Shown: positions 1-5,954 of the stretch, one piece after another
Layout: each line of letters opens with the position of its first letter
Position numbering within the stretch: the stretch's first letter is position 1
NCBI GenBank assembly: GCA_035371485.1
Contig: DAOOWV010000028.1
Coordinates: 1-11,886, forward strand
Length of the DNA: 11,886 nucleotides
Direction of reading: 5' to 3'
Origin: DAOOWV01 sp035371485
GTDB taxonomy: Bacteria > Patescibacteriota > Dojkabacteria > JAFGLO01
Position numbers and translations under genes: made by a program
Notes under the pieces: model-generated
Databases searched by the model: none
Told to the model about the DNA's origin: nothing
What the model saw: only the letters and a program-made list of their open reading frames with translations

Positions 1-1
1 T

Positions 2-256
2 GGAGACATTAGGGGTACATCTAGGTTTTACGACATATCTCATGTTTATACTTTTAACAATATTTACTTTGAATATCTTATAAAAGGTTATAATGAAGTT
101 TATAAGCTTCCGAACGATTATTTAGAAAGGGTAAAGCTAGAGGCAGTATTATTTGGGGTTGGGAAATTATGGTGGATTGCAAAAAATAGACCAGATAAAA
201 TAAGCCAACATCCAGTTTATAAATTGTTTGATAAGGTATTTAATATACGTTACTAA
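2..256 (+). CDS. C-terminal fragment of a probable aminoglycoside/choline-kinase-like phosphotransferase
   Basis: This frame is open from the window edge to TAA at 254-256 and gives 84 residues, so the gene starts upstream. The fragment begins GDIRGTSRFYDISHVYTF, which resembles the end of the APH/choline kinase fold, where a G-D-(I/A)-x-x-G...(Y)DI(A/S) segment carries the second metal-binding Asp and is followed by an all-helical C-terminal part. The rest (ERVKLEAVLFGVGKLWWIAKNRP) looks like those terminal helices. Such enzymes transfer phosphate from ATP to a small hydroxylated substrate; the substrate cannot be told here. Family assignment rests on this short motif only, because the catalytic HxDxxxxN loop lies outside the window. 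Confidence 0.5.
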   Translation, partial: GDIRGTSRFYDISHVYTFNNIYFEYLIKGYNEVYKLPNDYLERVKLEAVLFGVGKLWWIAKNRPDKISQHPVYKLFDKVFNIRY

Positions 257-335
257 TACTCTTATTATTTAAAAATACCTTTTATCGCCTACAGTCTACC
301 ACTTCAATCTTCCGATTAAAAGTTATTCACGATAT

Positions 336-364
336 TTGAAAAGATGGTATTTATTTGATACAAT
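336..364 (+). promoter_or_regulatory. Sigma70-type promoter for tRNA-Val(UAC)
   Basis: A -35 box TTGAAA (336-341) and a -10 box TACAAT (359-364) are separated by exactly 17 bases. Predicted transcription start is near 371, giving a leader of about 10 bases before the mature tRNA at 381. Both boxes are one to two mismatches from consensus. Confidence 0.7.
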
Positions 365-380
365 CTTCTTGTTCTTTTTT

Positions 381-457
381 GGACATGTAGCTCAATTGGT
401 TAGAGCACTCCGCTTACATCGGAGAGGTTATAGGTTCAAGTCCTATCATGTCTACCA
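381..457 (+). tRNA. tRNA-Val, anticodon UAC
   Basis: This is a full cloverleaf of 77 bases with an encoded CCA end. The acceptor stem pairs 381-387 (GGACATG) with 447-453 (CATGTCT), with one G-U at the first pair. The D stem is GCTC/GAGC (390-393/403-406). The anticodon stem is CTCCG/CGGAG (408-412/420-424), with loop CTTACAT placing TAC at 415-417, which reads GUA and, by wobble, other valine codons. The T stem is ATAGG/CCTAT with loop TTCAAGT. The discriminator is A454 and CCA is 455-457. It has its own promoter. Its D arm and anticodon stem are almost identical to those of the second tRNA-Val at 8547. Confidence 0.97.
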
Positions 458-513
458 GCAAACAATAAGACAGTACCTGACAGAGCGAAGCGACGGTATG
501 GTCATGTCTACCA
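446..513 (+). repeat. Direct repeat of the tRNA-Val 3' end (12 bp)
   Basis: The last 12 bases of the tRNA, TCATGTCTACCA at 446-457, recur exactly at 502-513, with 44 bases between the copies. Duplication of a tRNA 3' end is the usual scar of site-specific integration or of a tandem tRNA duplication that has decayed. The 44-base spacer is far too small for a functional element and does not fold as a second tRNA. Confidence 0.75.
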
Positions 514-520
514 TTTTTTT
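498..520 (+). terminator. Possible intrinsic terminator after tRNA-Val
   Basis: A short stem ATGGT/ACCAT (498-502/510-514) with a 7-base loop is followed by a run of T (515-520). The stem has only five pairs, so the terminator would be weak. The second copy of the tRNA 3' end forms the loop and the 3' arm. Confidence 0.45.
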
Positions 521-580
521 ACTTTAATCTATTGAAACATTTTGTCGCAGTCGCTTGATACTCCTTCATTAGTAAGGCGA

Positions 581-635
581 TGCCTGCCTGTTTTGACTGT
601 AAAAATAATATAAGGCAGACAGGTGAGTGTCAAAA
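581..635 (+). other. Inverted repeat with possible pseudoknot, in a gene-free stretch
   Basis: Arms 581-589 (TGCCTGCCT) and 613-621 (AGGCAGACA) pair at 8 of 9 positions. Bases 591-597 (TTTTGAC) lie in the loop of that hairpin and are perfectly complementary to 629-635 (GTCAAAA), which would make an H-type pseudoknot. The CCTGCCTG...GGCAG pattern also resembles REP-like repeats common in some bacterial genomes. No known RNA family is recognised. Confidence 0.4.
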
Positions 636-636
636 A

Positions 637-667
637 CAAGTATGGTGACTTTGATCATCATACCTTG
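637..667 (+). other. Strong 12-pair hairpin in the gene-free stretch
   Basis: Arms 637-648 (CAAGTATGGTGA) and 655-667 pair at 12 positions with one G-U pair and one bulged C, closing a 6-base loop CTTTGA. No poly-T tract follows, so it is not a terminator. It lies between two other hairpins. Confidence 0.5.
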
Positions 668-671
668 GCGA

Positions 672-715
672 GAAGCGGATATCCATATACTATTTCTGGT
701 ATATGGGAAAGCTTC
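672..715 (+). other. Nested two-stem hairpin upstream of the deacetylase-like gene
   Basis: An outer stem GAAGC/GCTTC (672-676/711-715) encloses a perfect 8-pair stem CCATATAC/GTATATGG (683-690/699-706), with an asymmetric internal loop and an 8-base apical loop. It ends 72 bases before the start codon at 788, so it could be part of a 5' leader, but no ribosome binding site or riboswitch signature is seen. The remainder of 458-787 holds no gene that I can support. Confidence 0.5.
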
Positions 716-787
716 ATTGGAAACATTTCATAAAAAGTATTATTATTAATTAAATGTTGAAAACAAATAATTTAATTAACTGGCTTA

Positions 788-2035
788 ATGACCAACAAAA
801 AGATATCTATACTTTTTGCTTTGATAGTAGTCTTACTCCTTGTTGCGGAATTCTTTCTTGTTCGACAATTTGCTTGTCCAAATATTGAAGAAAAGAAAGA
901 TGATATGACAAAAATAGAAGCTCAAAAACCAAAGGCTATGATGCTTCTTATTGAATTTAAAAATACTGATGGTTTAGTAAATATGGTAAATGATATGAGA
1001 CAGAGAAATATTAAAGGACTTTTAATGGTAAATGCTGATTTTGTTGAGAAAAATGTTGAAGTAATAAAAGCAGTATTGGATACTGATGTAGTTGAAATTG
1101 TAGCATCTTATGATCCTAAACCATTTTGGGAAATGAGTTACGACGAACAATATGCAATTATTACAGATATGATAACAAGAATTGAGAGCACACTCGATAC
1201 TAACGTTAGAGTTATTAGTTCTAGGTATATGGCTTCAGATGAAAATACATTAAAAATTGCAGATGAACTTGGGATTGAGTATATAACGGCTCGTGGTACT
1301 ACTGAGCTTGCTACTACGATTTACAAACCAGAGGAATATGATGTTAAAATTATTTCTGTTTCAAATATTGATGTACCTGAGTTTAAGTACGGTAGTTTTT
1401 GCGACTATAGTTTTTACGAAAGATCTGGAAGCCCTGATGATATGGGAAGAGAATATGAAAGAGCTATTACAAATGAAAAATTTATTGGTGTGTCACATAC
1501 ATACATAGGAGGACAAAAAGCAAGGTGGAATGATATGTGGCATAGTTTTTGGGATGATTATGAAGTAGAGTGGGTTGATCTTGATGCTTTAGGTACTATT
1601 GATAAAGTAATGCCTACTTGGCAAATACCTATGAACACTAATGCACCTTATACCCCTGAGAAAATTCGACCTGCGATTTCTTATGATGAGGAAGTAGATG
1701 TAACGAACCCTTGTGAGGTTGAAGATCTGACCGGTTCGAAAACTGATGATAAAAAAGTAACTAACAATAAAGTTGTTGTGTTTCATAATAATACAGGCCC
1801 AATGTGTCTTGAGATGTTGGAATTTTTTAATCAAAATGATATTGAGTATGAAGAACACCTGAATATAGAAGAGGAATTTACTACTTTACTAAGGTCATAT
1901 AAAGCAGATTTTACAGAAAGTGAGGGTGTTTCTACTTCTTTTGGATATTATCCTATGATATTTGTTGGAGATCGTGCATTTTCTGGATTTGATTCTACTG
2001 TAGGTGAAGAGATTATGGATGAATTAGATCAGTAA
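788..2035 (+). CDS. Membrane-anchored polysaccharide-deacetylase-like protein with C-terminal glutaredoxin-like domain
   Basis: The 415-residue product has one N-terminal membrane anchor (residues 6-25), so the rest is probably outside the cell. Residues 50-270 look like a NodB/polysaccharide deacetylase barrel: a strand MMLLIEF, alternating strands and helices, a segment aligned with EIGxHxxxH (103-118), and a TLKIADELGIEYI segment (154-166) typical of the family. The usual metal ligands are missing: where TFDDG and HxxxH are expected there are EFKNTDG and ASYDPKPFW. After a linker, residues 328-415 look like glutaredoxin, with cis-Pro in YYPMIFVGD (Pro389) and a following SGFD, but the CPxC site reads GPMC, leaving only Cys340. 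The likely role is binding or structural rather than catalytic. The start is the ATG at 788; no Shine-Dalgarno is visible. The deacetylase-like call is less certain than the glutaredoxin-like one. Confidence 0.6.
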   Translation: MTNKKISILFALIVVLLLVAEFFLVRQFACPNIEEKKDDMTKIEAQKPKAMMLLIEFKNTDGLVNMVNDMRQRNIKGLLMVNADFVEKNVEVIKAVLDTDVVEIVASYDPKPFWEMSYDEQYAIITDMITRIESTLDTNVRVISSRYMASDENTLKIADELGIEYITARGTTELATTIYKPEEYDVKIISVSNIDVPEFKYGSFCDYSFYERSGSPDDMGREYERAITNEKFIGVSHTYIGGQKARWNDMWHSFWDDYEVEWVDLDALGTIDKVMPTWQIPMNTNAPYTPEKIRPAISYDEEVDVTNPCEVEDLTGSKTDDKKVTNNKVVVFHNNTGPMCLEMLEFFNQNDIEYEEHLNIEEEFTTLLRSYKADFTESEGVSTSFGYYPMIFVGDRAFSGFDSTVGEEIMDELDQ

Positions 2036-2136
2036 TTCAAAAAGAAATATTCTAATAAGTTAGGAATGCAACAAATTGTGGATCGTCAACAATAATTAGA
2101 CAGTTACAAATATGATTAAATCATTTTCATAATAAT

Positions 2137-2165
2137 AGAACCATAAAAATTGCTTGGTTTTGTTT
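2137..2165 (+). terminator. Possible weak terminator in the 2036-2309 gap
   Basis: Arms 2137-2143 (AGAACCA) and 2155-2161 (TGGTTTT) form seven pairs including one G-U, with an 11-base loop, followed by T-rich sequence. It lies about 100 bases downstream of the deacetylase-like gene. The rest of the 274-base gap shows no gene. Confidence 0.3.
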
Positions 2166-2309
2166 ACTTATTGGGTTAGAAATGTTAGTATTAAATTGGT
2201 TGATTAAATTTTGTAGGCGTATATGTTTGGTAACTTATTTTGGATATTTTTTGATAGTAAACTTATACCCGGGAATTAGCCAAGATGATTAAGATATTAT
2301 TGAGCATAG

Positions 2310-3592
2310 GTGAATAAAAAATACCTTTTTATAATTTTTGTGTTATCTTTTTGGGTATTTATAGCTATCACTTTAGGGTTAATGCTACTGGAACGGTTGA
2401 AATTATAAATGTTGATAAAACACCAGACGATAGTTCGGTTGAGGAGTTAACTGTGGTAGGGGATAAATTATTTTTTGCTGCTTATGATCCTGTTTATAGT
2501 TGGGATTTGTGGATAACTGAAGAGACAAGCTTATCTACTGTACCTGTTAGGGAACATGATGAAAGTTATAGATACTGTGTCCCAGAAAAGCTAACGGCTG
2601 TTGGAGATCTTTTGTTTTATACTTGTTATGATATATTTGCAGGAAGAGAACTATGGCGAAGTGATGGAACGGAGGCTGGAACTTTTTTGGTTAAAGATAT
2701 TAACCTTGGAATAACACCAAGTGACTATAGCTACTTTACCATTTTTAATAATAATTTGTACTTTTTTTGTAGACGACGGTGTGCATGGATATGAATTATG
2801 GAGAAGCGATGGGACGGAGGCTGGAACTTATATGTTTAAGGATATAAGCATTGGAAGTTTGGGAAATGTCCCTTATTATTTGACTCGCCTTGATGACATT
2901 ATCTTATTTAATGCAGGTGATGGCTCGAATGGTTATGAATTGTGGCGTACCGATGGTACAGATATGGGAACCTATATGGTAAAGGATATTTGGCCTGGAC
3001 CAGATTCAGGAGAGCCACAGTATTTTGTTTTATTAAATCAGAGAATATACTTTATTACTTATTCTCCAGAAGAAGGGGAAGATTATTGGGAGATTTGGAG
3101 TACAGATGGTTCGACGGAAGGTACAGTTAGAGATATTAGTTTAACAGTTGAATATGAAAGTATCTATCCTGAAAATTTATTTGTATATAAAGAATGATTC
3201 TCTTTGGTGCTGAAAACTCAATTTTTGAAAATGAACTACATGTTTTTCATCATGGTGAACATGAATCCCCAGCAGATACATTTGCTCCTACTATTCAATT
3301 AAATGAATGGGAAAATGTTTTTACAAGATCTAGAAATCCTACATTTTCAGGTCATGCATCTGATGATATTGGGGAAGTGGTAGCGATTCAGTATAAAATT
3401 GGAGATATTTGGAATAATTGTTTGGCAAGTGATGGCCTTTTTGATGAACAAGAGGAAGAATTTATTTGTGAAATTGAAAACTCGCTTGCAGATGGTGAAT
3501 ATAGAATATATTTTAGAGCTGAGGACAATAACGTTAATTTAACTGATATAAGTAATTATTCATATTTTGATTTTCTTTTCTTGAAAGATTGA
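2310..3592 (+). pseudogene. Broken secreted ELWxxDGT-repeat protein with C-terminal Ig-like region
   Basis: Four reading-frame segments together make one exported protein. A GTG at 2310 opens MNKKYLFIIFVLSFWVFIAI, a clear signal peptide, in a frame that stops at 2406-2408. The frame starting near 2381 continues as NATGTVEIINVDKTPD and runs to TGA at 2792-2794, including FAGRELWRSDGTEAGT. From about 2769 another frame carries ELWRSDGTEAGT, ELWRTDGTDMGT and EIWSTDGSTEGT to TGA at 3195-3197. From 3194 (ATGA overlap) the third shift continues with MILFGAENS and an Ig-like beta-rich tail (PTFSGHASDD...ADGEYRIYFRAEDN) to 3592. ELWxxDGT repeats are known in bacterial surface and secreted proteins of unknown binding role. 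The simplest reading is a pseudogene with about one lost base near 2378, one gained T in the T7 run 2762-2768, and one lost A near 3188-3193. Sequencing error is the alternative; translational coupling at ATGA 3194-3197 could rescue only the last segment. Confidence 0.8.
2640..3125 (+). repeat. ELWxxDGT coding repeats, 48-codon period
   Basis: The DGTEAGT-type motif recurs at DNA level at 2663-2683 and 2808-2828 (20 of 21 bases the same), then at 2952 and, more diverged, at 3105. Spacing from second to third copy is 144 bases, exactly 48 codons. Spacing from first to second is 145, one base too many, which exposes the inserted T in between. The fourth copy is 153 bases (51 codons) after the third. 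Confidence 0.85.
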
Positions 3593-3615
3593 TTAAATAT
3601 ACTCCGTGAATTAGT

Positions 3616-4500
3616 ATGTTTTTTAGAGGTGAATTTTTGAAAACTAATTCTATTATTGAAATAGATAATGTAAGGTATGACTTTAGAATTGAAGGTAATG
3701 AGTTAAGACTATTTAAGCACAATGAAAATTTAACACCTTCTCCTATTTTAGTTAAAGATAAAAGTTTCGATATTATTAAAAAAATTTCAGATACAGCGTT
3801 GTCAATGAGTATTCCGGTAGGGATAATTGTATTGAGTGTGGATTTAGTTAATTTACCTACAATTATTTTTCAATTTTTAGCAAAAATATTTTCATTGTTT
3901 GGGATATTTAAGAAAGGGAATAAGACTGGTTTTGTTTATAACAGTAAGACCAAAGAACCGGTATCAAATGTAATTATCAGATTATTTAAAGAGGGCAAAT
4001 TGGTTGCTACGACTGTTTCTGATGCGAGAGGTGCATATTACTTTGATTTAGATGAGGGAAGTTACACACTTGAAGCTAGAAAGTTTGGATATAGGTTTCC
4101 CAGTAAACTATTTATTAATGAGGATTTTGTTTGGGGCAAATTATATAAGGGTGGTAATATTGATGTTATTAAGAAGGATTTGTTGTCAATCTCCATACCA
4201 CTTGATCCATCAGAGTGGGTAATAAATCTGTTGAATTTAAGAAGAAGCATTGCATATGGAATTGGAGTGGCTTTATTATTTTTATGGAGGGTAGTTGTTC
4301 TAGTTGGTTTGTTTTCAAGTGCATTTTTAGTTTTATCAAACCTAACAGTCGGTAACGCTTTATCATTATTTTGGTATTTGTTTGTAATCGTAATGTTTTA
4401 CTTTAATAGAGTGGGAGACAATTGGAAATATGGAAAAATAACTCATAATGGGACACCTCTATCTGATGTTGCTGTTGTTGCTAAAAACATTTCTGTTTGA
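3616..4500 (+). CDS. Membrane protein with carboxypeptidase-regulatory-like domain, C-terminally truncated
   Basis: The product is up to 294 residues. After an N-terminal region of about 60 residues it has hydrophobic segments at 62-98, then a carboxypeptidase-regulatory-like (prealbumin/transthyretin-type beta sandwich) domain at 103-163 with TGFVYNSKTKEPVSNVIIRL, SDARGAYYFDLDEGSYTLEA and GYRFPS. Further membrane segments lie at about 212-240 and 246-265. Then a second copy of the same domain starts (KYGKITHNGTPLSDVAVVAK) and stops after some 23 residues, so the C terminus is cut off. The ATG at 3616 opens the longest frame, but TTG at 3637 follows AGAGGTGA (3625-3632) and may be the true start. 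Such domains are common in surface proteins as linkers or binding modules. Its specific function is unknown. It ends 15 bases from the convergent SEDS gene. Confidence 0.7.
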   Translation: MFFRGEFLKTNSIIEIDNVRYDFRIEGNELRLFKHNENLTPSPILVKDKSFDIIKKISDTALSMSIPVGIIVLSVDLVNLPTIIFQFLAKIFSLFGIFKKGNKTGFVYNSKTKEPVSNVIIRLFKEGKLVATTVSDARGAYYFDLDEGSYTLEARKFGYRFPSKLFINEDFVWGKLYKGGNIDVIKKDLLSISIPLDPSEWVINLLNLRRSIAYGIGVALLFLWRVVVLVGLFSSAFLVLSNLTVGNALSLFWYLFVIVMFYFNRVGDNWKYGKITHNGTPLSDVAVVAKNISV

Positions 4501-4515
4501 TTATTTCTTTTGCCG

Positions 4516-5820
4516 TTAGGTGATTATTTGCTGGTTTGTTTTATAAACGGAATCAACTACAGCAATTGCCAAATAATTTGCTAAAAGATTACTTCCACCA
4601 ACACTCATAAAAGGAAGTGGAACGCCGGTTGCAGGTGTTAAACCAGTGTTCATACCGATGTTGATGAAAATTTCAAAAGTGAATTTAATTGCAATTCCCC
4701 AACAAATTAAACTTCCAAACTTATCATTTATTCTTGATGATGTGTACATTATTTGTACAATCATTACTAGATAAAGTCCTAATAGTATTATTGACCCAAG
4801 AAATCCAAATTGTTCTGCAAATGATGCAAAAACAAAGTCAGTTTGATATTCTGGAAGAAAATGAAGTTTACTTTGTGTTCCCTCTCCTAAGCCTTTTCCC
4901 CAAAATTGTCCAGATCCAATTGCAATTTGCGATTGTCTTATTTGAAAAGCTTTTTCGTCTGATACAAATGAAGTTATTCTTTCTTTTTGATAGGTTTTTA
5001 GTTTATTCTCCCAAAGCCAAATGGATCCAACTATTGCCAAAAAACCAATTATTAATGCAATTAAATGTACAAATACTATTTCAAGTTTTTTAATTTTTGT
5101 TCGTTTTATTAAGAATATTATTGCAATGATGGTTAATATTGCAAGGGGCATTATCGCAATAAGTAGGTTTAAGCTTCCATTTTTTACTACGAAATATAAT
5201 AAAGATCCAATCAATACTGTTGGTATTGTGGACAATAGCAATGGTGGATGTTCAAAACCATTTAAAATTAGCATTATTCCGATAGCGAATGTTAGTATTG
5301 TCATACCTGCGTCGGGTTCTAAAAATATAAGTATAGCAAAGGAAATTGTTACAAACAGTGCTATTAAGAAGTTTTTCCATTTTCCCCAGAGTACATTTTT
5401 TGTTGTTAAGGATAAGATTGCGCTATTAATAATTATTAAAGCAATTTTTGCAAATTCTGATGGCTGGATTAAAACTCCAGAAACTGAATACTCGTCATAA
5501 CTTCCAATTACAAACCATCTTTTTGCTCCTTGAAGCTTTGCTCCAATAATAAGTACTCCAGCTAATACAATAACTGTTATAGAAATTAATAATATTAAAA
5601 CGATTGGTTGTTTTAAGTATGTGTAATCGATCTTACTTATAATGTAGTAAGCTCCTAATGCAAATATTGCAAATAGTATTTGTTTATAAATTGTACTGGC
5701 AATAGCACCATCAGTTCCTTTCGTAGCTACAAGAGTGAATATCCCTAAAATATTAATAACTAATACGTTTATTATAAGTAGACTAATGTTTCCTGTAAGA
5801 ACCTGTTTTAATGTTTTCAT
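4516..5820 (-). CDS. rodA: SEDS peptidoglycan glycosyltransferase, RodA/FtsW family
   Basis: The 434-residue polytopic protein polymerises glycan strands from lipid II at the membrane and normally works with a class B penicillin-binding protein. Family marks are GAKRW (98-102), QPSEFAKIA (119-127), LEPDAGM (167-173), the long extracytoplasmic loop with QKERITSF (278-285), QSQIAIGSGQFWGKGLGEGTQ (296-316), FLPEYQTDFVFASFAEQFG (321-339) and the C-terminal TGLTPATGVPLPFMSVGGSNLL (392-413). The start ATG is at 5820. RodA is more likely than FtsW because of QIAIGSG...GTQS and FLPE-x-x-TDF-(V/I)-FA, but the two can be hard to separate. The segment that usually reads FLDPxxDPxGxGYQ is shortened to FVSDEKAFQIRQ; Asp288 may be the catalytic Asp. 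The gene is divergent from gyrB and no partner penicillin-binding protein is in the window. Confidence 0.88.
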   Translation of the reverse strand: MKTLKQVLTGNISLLIINVLVINILGIFTLVATKGTDGAIASTIYKQILFAIFALGAYYIISKIDYTYLKQPIVLILLISITVIVLAGVLIIGAKLQGAKRWFVIGSYDEYSVSGVLIQPSEFAKIALIIINSAILSLTTKNVLWGKWKNFLIALFVTISFAILIFLEPDAGMTILTFAIGIMLILNGFEHPPLLLSTIPTVLIGSLLYFVVKNGSLNLLIAIMPLAILTIIAIIFLIKRTKIKKLEIVFVHLIALIIGFLAIVGSIWLWENKLKTYQKERITSFVSDEKAFQIRQSQIAIGSGQFWGKGLGEGTQSKLHFLPEYQTDFVFASFAEQFGFLGSIILLGLYLVMIVQIMYTSSRINDKFGSLICWGIAIKFTFEIFINIGMNTGLTPATGVPLPFMSVGGSNLLANYLAIAVVDSVYKTNQQIIT

Positions 5821-5828
5821 AATGAGAT

Positions 5829-5834
5829 ATTGTA
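5829..5834 (-). promoter_or_regulatory. Possible -10 element for the SEDS gene
   Basis: On the minus strand, TACAAT sits with 8 bases between it and the ATG at 5820, which would start the transcript at or within a base or two of the start codon. No good -35 box is present. The spacing matches that seen at clpP and the AI-2E-family gene. Confidence 0.35.
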
Positions 5835-5883
5835 TACAAAAAATGGAAAATATGCATCTTTTTGTGATTCATATTCATCTTGG

Positions 5884-5912
5884 TTGAGTTAAAGTTCTAA
5901 TTATGATATGAT
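5884..5912 (+). promoter_or_regulatory. Sigma70-type promoter for gyrB
   Basis: TTGAGT (5884-5889) and TATGAT (5907-5912) are 17 bases apart. The start is expected near 5919, giving a leader of about 36 bases that includes AAAAGG before the ATG at 5955. Another TATGAT at 5902-5907 overlaps the chosen box but is too close to the -35. Confidence 0.7.
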
Positions 5913-5954
5913 AACTGAGTTGTTTAGATATTATAAAGTAAAAAGGTATATGTT

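Noticed and set aside
458..513. Possible tmRNA tag or second tRNA after tRNA-Val
   Set aside because: The stretch starts GCAAACAA like some tag-coding regions, but has no tag-like ending, no acceptor 5' half and no T arm.
336..527. 63-residue open frame across the tRNA-Val gene
   Set aside because: It runs straight through a perfect tRNA cloverleaf and its start is the tRNA promoter's -35 box; it is a chance frame.
658..717. Minus-strand 19-codon frame resembling the start of a type I restriction specificity subunit
   Set aside because: It is too short, lies inside a hairpin, and the sequence beyond its stop shows no continuation of that family in any frame.
2762..2768. Programmed frameshift or transcript slippage at the T7 run
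   Set aside because: Slippage at seven T is marginal, and two other frame changes in the same gene would also need rescue, so decay or sequence error is simpler.
2310..3592. UGA recoding as glycine to explain the internal stops
   Set aside because: The repeats require real frame changes, since reading through TGA 2792-2794 does not give ELWxxDGT, and gyrB and other intact genes end properly at UGA.
5021..5500. 159-residue plus-strand frame opposite the SEDS gene
   Set aside because: It is the antisense shadow of a well-conserved membrane protein gene and shows no family motifs.
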